DNA from: Oscillospiraceae bacterium
GTDB taxonomy: Bacteria > Bacillota > Clostridia > Oscillospirales > Oscillospiraceae
Assembly (NCBI GenBank): GCA_031263805.1
Contig: JAISFB010000146.1
Location: 1-7,653, forward strand
Reading direction: 5' to 3'
DNA length: 7,653 nt
The translations under genes were made by a program, and so were the position numbers. The notes below the pieces were generated by a model. The model was not told the DNA's origin. It saw only the letters and a program-made list of their open reading frames with translations, and made no database searches. This document shows positions 7,021 to 7,653 of the stretch, piece after piece; the first letter of the stretch is position 1, and each line of letters starts with the position of its first letter.

Positions 7021-7470
7021 TTAATACAGAATGAGATAAACAGTCGTCAGATGCTCTGCGGGTTGGCCGTACGCATGGAACACGATGCTCGTTATCGACG
7101 GGATAGAGACCCCTGGAATCGATGCGGTTGAGTCTCCGGTAATCGGATTTAACGTATTCCCGAGCAGATTTACTGTGGGCGCCGACGCCAGAGCCAAGAA
7201 ATCAATGTACGTCGTGACATCGCCGATTGGCGTTTCAATCGTGTTGCCTGTCAGATACAGATCAATCCCGGTGGCGGTGAGGTCATAGCCAACAACCAGA
7301 GTGTTGCCGTGCGGAGATGCCGTCATAACGCCGCCTGTCACGTAGTAGAAATACGCGCCCTGCGTGTAGGTGGGATCACTCGGGCCGCTTGCGCTTGCCG
7401 AGATCGCCAGACTGAACACCATCACGACTGCCAGCGCGAGCGCCAGCACTTTTTTGTTCAACTTTTTCAT
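7021..7470 (-). CDS. Small secreted protein, probable single degenerate NEAT-like domain
   Basis: 149 residues. Start at ATG 7470, with AAAGGA (7486-7481) 10 bases upstream. Residues 1-27 are a textbook signal peptide (MKKLNKK, a core of Leu/Ala/Val, then SASA), with likely cleavage after Ala27. The mature part of about 120 residues is Thr/Gly/Ile-rich with alternating beta-strand patterns and no cysteine. I do not recognise it outright, but its order of motifs (an MTASPHGN segment, GIDLYLTGNTI, GDVTTYIDFLALA, a gap, then ITSIVFHAY and a last strand) parallels the NEAT-like domains of the two neighbouring proteins (for example VHLFFNALSTSGFTGYLLDL and VTIVHVYVPVM). It has no anchor, so it is either released or bound to a partner. 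The gap of 127 bases to the next gene leaves co-transcription plausible. Confidence 0.75.
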   Translation of the reverse strand: MKKLNKKVLALALAVVMVFSLAISASASGPSDPTYTQGAYFYYVTGGVMTASPHGNTLVVGYDLTATGIDLYLTGNTIETPIGDVTTYIDFLALASAPTVNLLGNTLNPITGDSTASIPGVSIPSITSIVFHAYGQPAEHLTTVYLILY

Positions 7471-7535
7471 ATCCGTGTCATCCTTTCTTATTGATAGTCA
7501 TTGTCAACCGGAGCCAAGTGTATTTACCGTATATG

Positions 7536-7653
7536 ACGCTGACCCGCCTCGGACAGGGCACTACTCCCGCCGTGAGACTTGCGGAATATTCTCAGACGAG
7601 GGATATTCCGCCTGCATAAACTCAGCGTTAGTGAGACGCCGAGGTTGTGCCCG
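7536..7653 (-). ncRNA. Candidate structured leader RNA upstream of the small secreted gene (partial at edge)
   Basis: There is no gene from 7471 to the window end. On the minus strand, complementary pairs occur in collinear order: GGGCAC (7652-7647) with GTGCCC (7561-7556), CCTCGG (7644-7639) with CCGAGG (7552-7547), and ACGCTGA (7628-7622) with TCAGCGT (7542-7536). They surround a perfect 9-bp hairpin at 7581-7611. In this order the long helices cross, giving either a pseudoknot or alternative folds. CACTA (7633-7629) can also pair with TAGTG (7563-7559), competing with the first helix. Some 6-7 base matches are expected by chance at this length, so the class is uncertain. I do not recognise a specific riboswitch. 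Confidence 0.35.
7581..7611 (-). promoter_or_regulatory. Perfect 9-bp hairpin in the leader region
   Basis: GCGGAATAT (7581-7589) and ATATTCCGC (7603-7611) pair perfectly around a 13-base loop. It lies about 110 bases upstream of the small secreted gene and has no T-run, so it is more likely an RNA structural element or a protein-binding palindrome than a terminator. Confidence 0.6.

Noticed and set aside
7502..7507. Perfect TTGACA on the minus strand before the small secreted gene
   Set aside because: No -10 sequence is found 16-18 bases downstream; that place is the ribosome-binding region.

Overview
The window looks like chromosome from a GC-rich, anaerobic, Gram-positive gut-type Firmicute (Clostridia, perhaps Oscillospirales-like). 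That is inferred from the combination of S-layer homology (SLH) domains, NEAT-like domains, FIVAR-type helical repeats, a YoeB-type toxin-antitoxin pair and GTAGGGGCG hairpin repeats; no taxonomic marker gene is present. Every gene I can support lies on the minus strand, so transcription runs from the right edge to the left.

Layout in transcription order. (1) Positions 7653-7471: an upstream region with a perfect 9-bp hairpin and several collinear complementary segments, a candidate structured leader RNA cut by the window edge. (2) 7470-7021: a small secreted protein with a clear signal peptide and one degenerate NEAT-like region. (3) 7020-6894: a spacer with a 13-bp hairpin. (4) 6893-2677: a very large exported protein with three NEAT-like domains and four FIVAR-like helical repeats. 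Its reading frame is broken near the 5' end at a run of nine T in the coding strand, and one extra T would restore a 1405-residue protein. It ends without SLH domains or a sortase signal. (5) 2574-2064: a type II toxin-antitoxin operon with a YoeB/Txe toxin, its own promoter and a perfect palindrome over the -10 box. (6) 2063-1635: a non-coding stretch packed with five copies of a hairpin repeat in both orientations, plus a 16-bp tandem duplication. (7) 1634 to beyond position 1: an SLH-anchored surface protein with one NEAT-like domain, truncated by the window edge inside its third SLH domain.

The three secreted proteins appear to form a cell-surface set built on one NEAT-like fold. The SLH protein could be held on the secondary cell-wall polymer, the large protein would be a multi-domain partner, and the small protein a free single-domain form. 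By analogy with the Isd and Bsl haem systems, haem or another surface ligand is a possible target. However, the tyrosines that hold haem in classical NEAT domains are not where expected, so the ligand is open. The most notable points are the homopolymer frameshift, the absent anchor of the large protein, the variant NEAT motifs, the structured leader candidate and the hairpin repeat family with compensatory stem changes.
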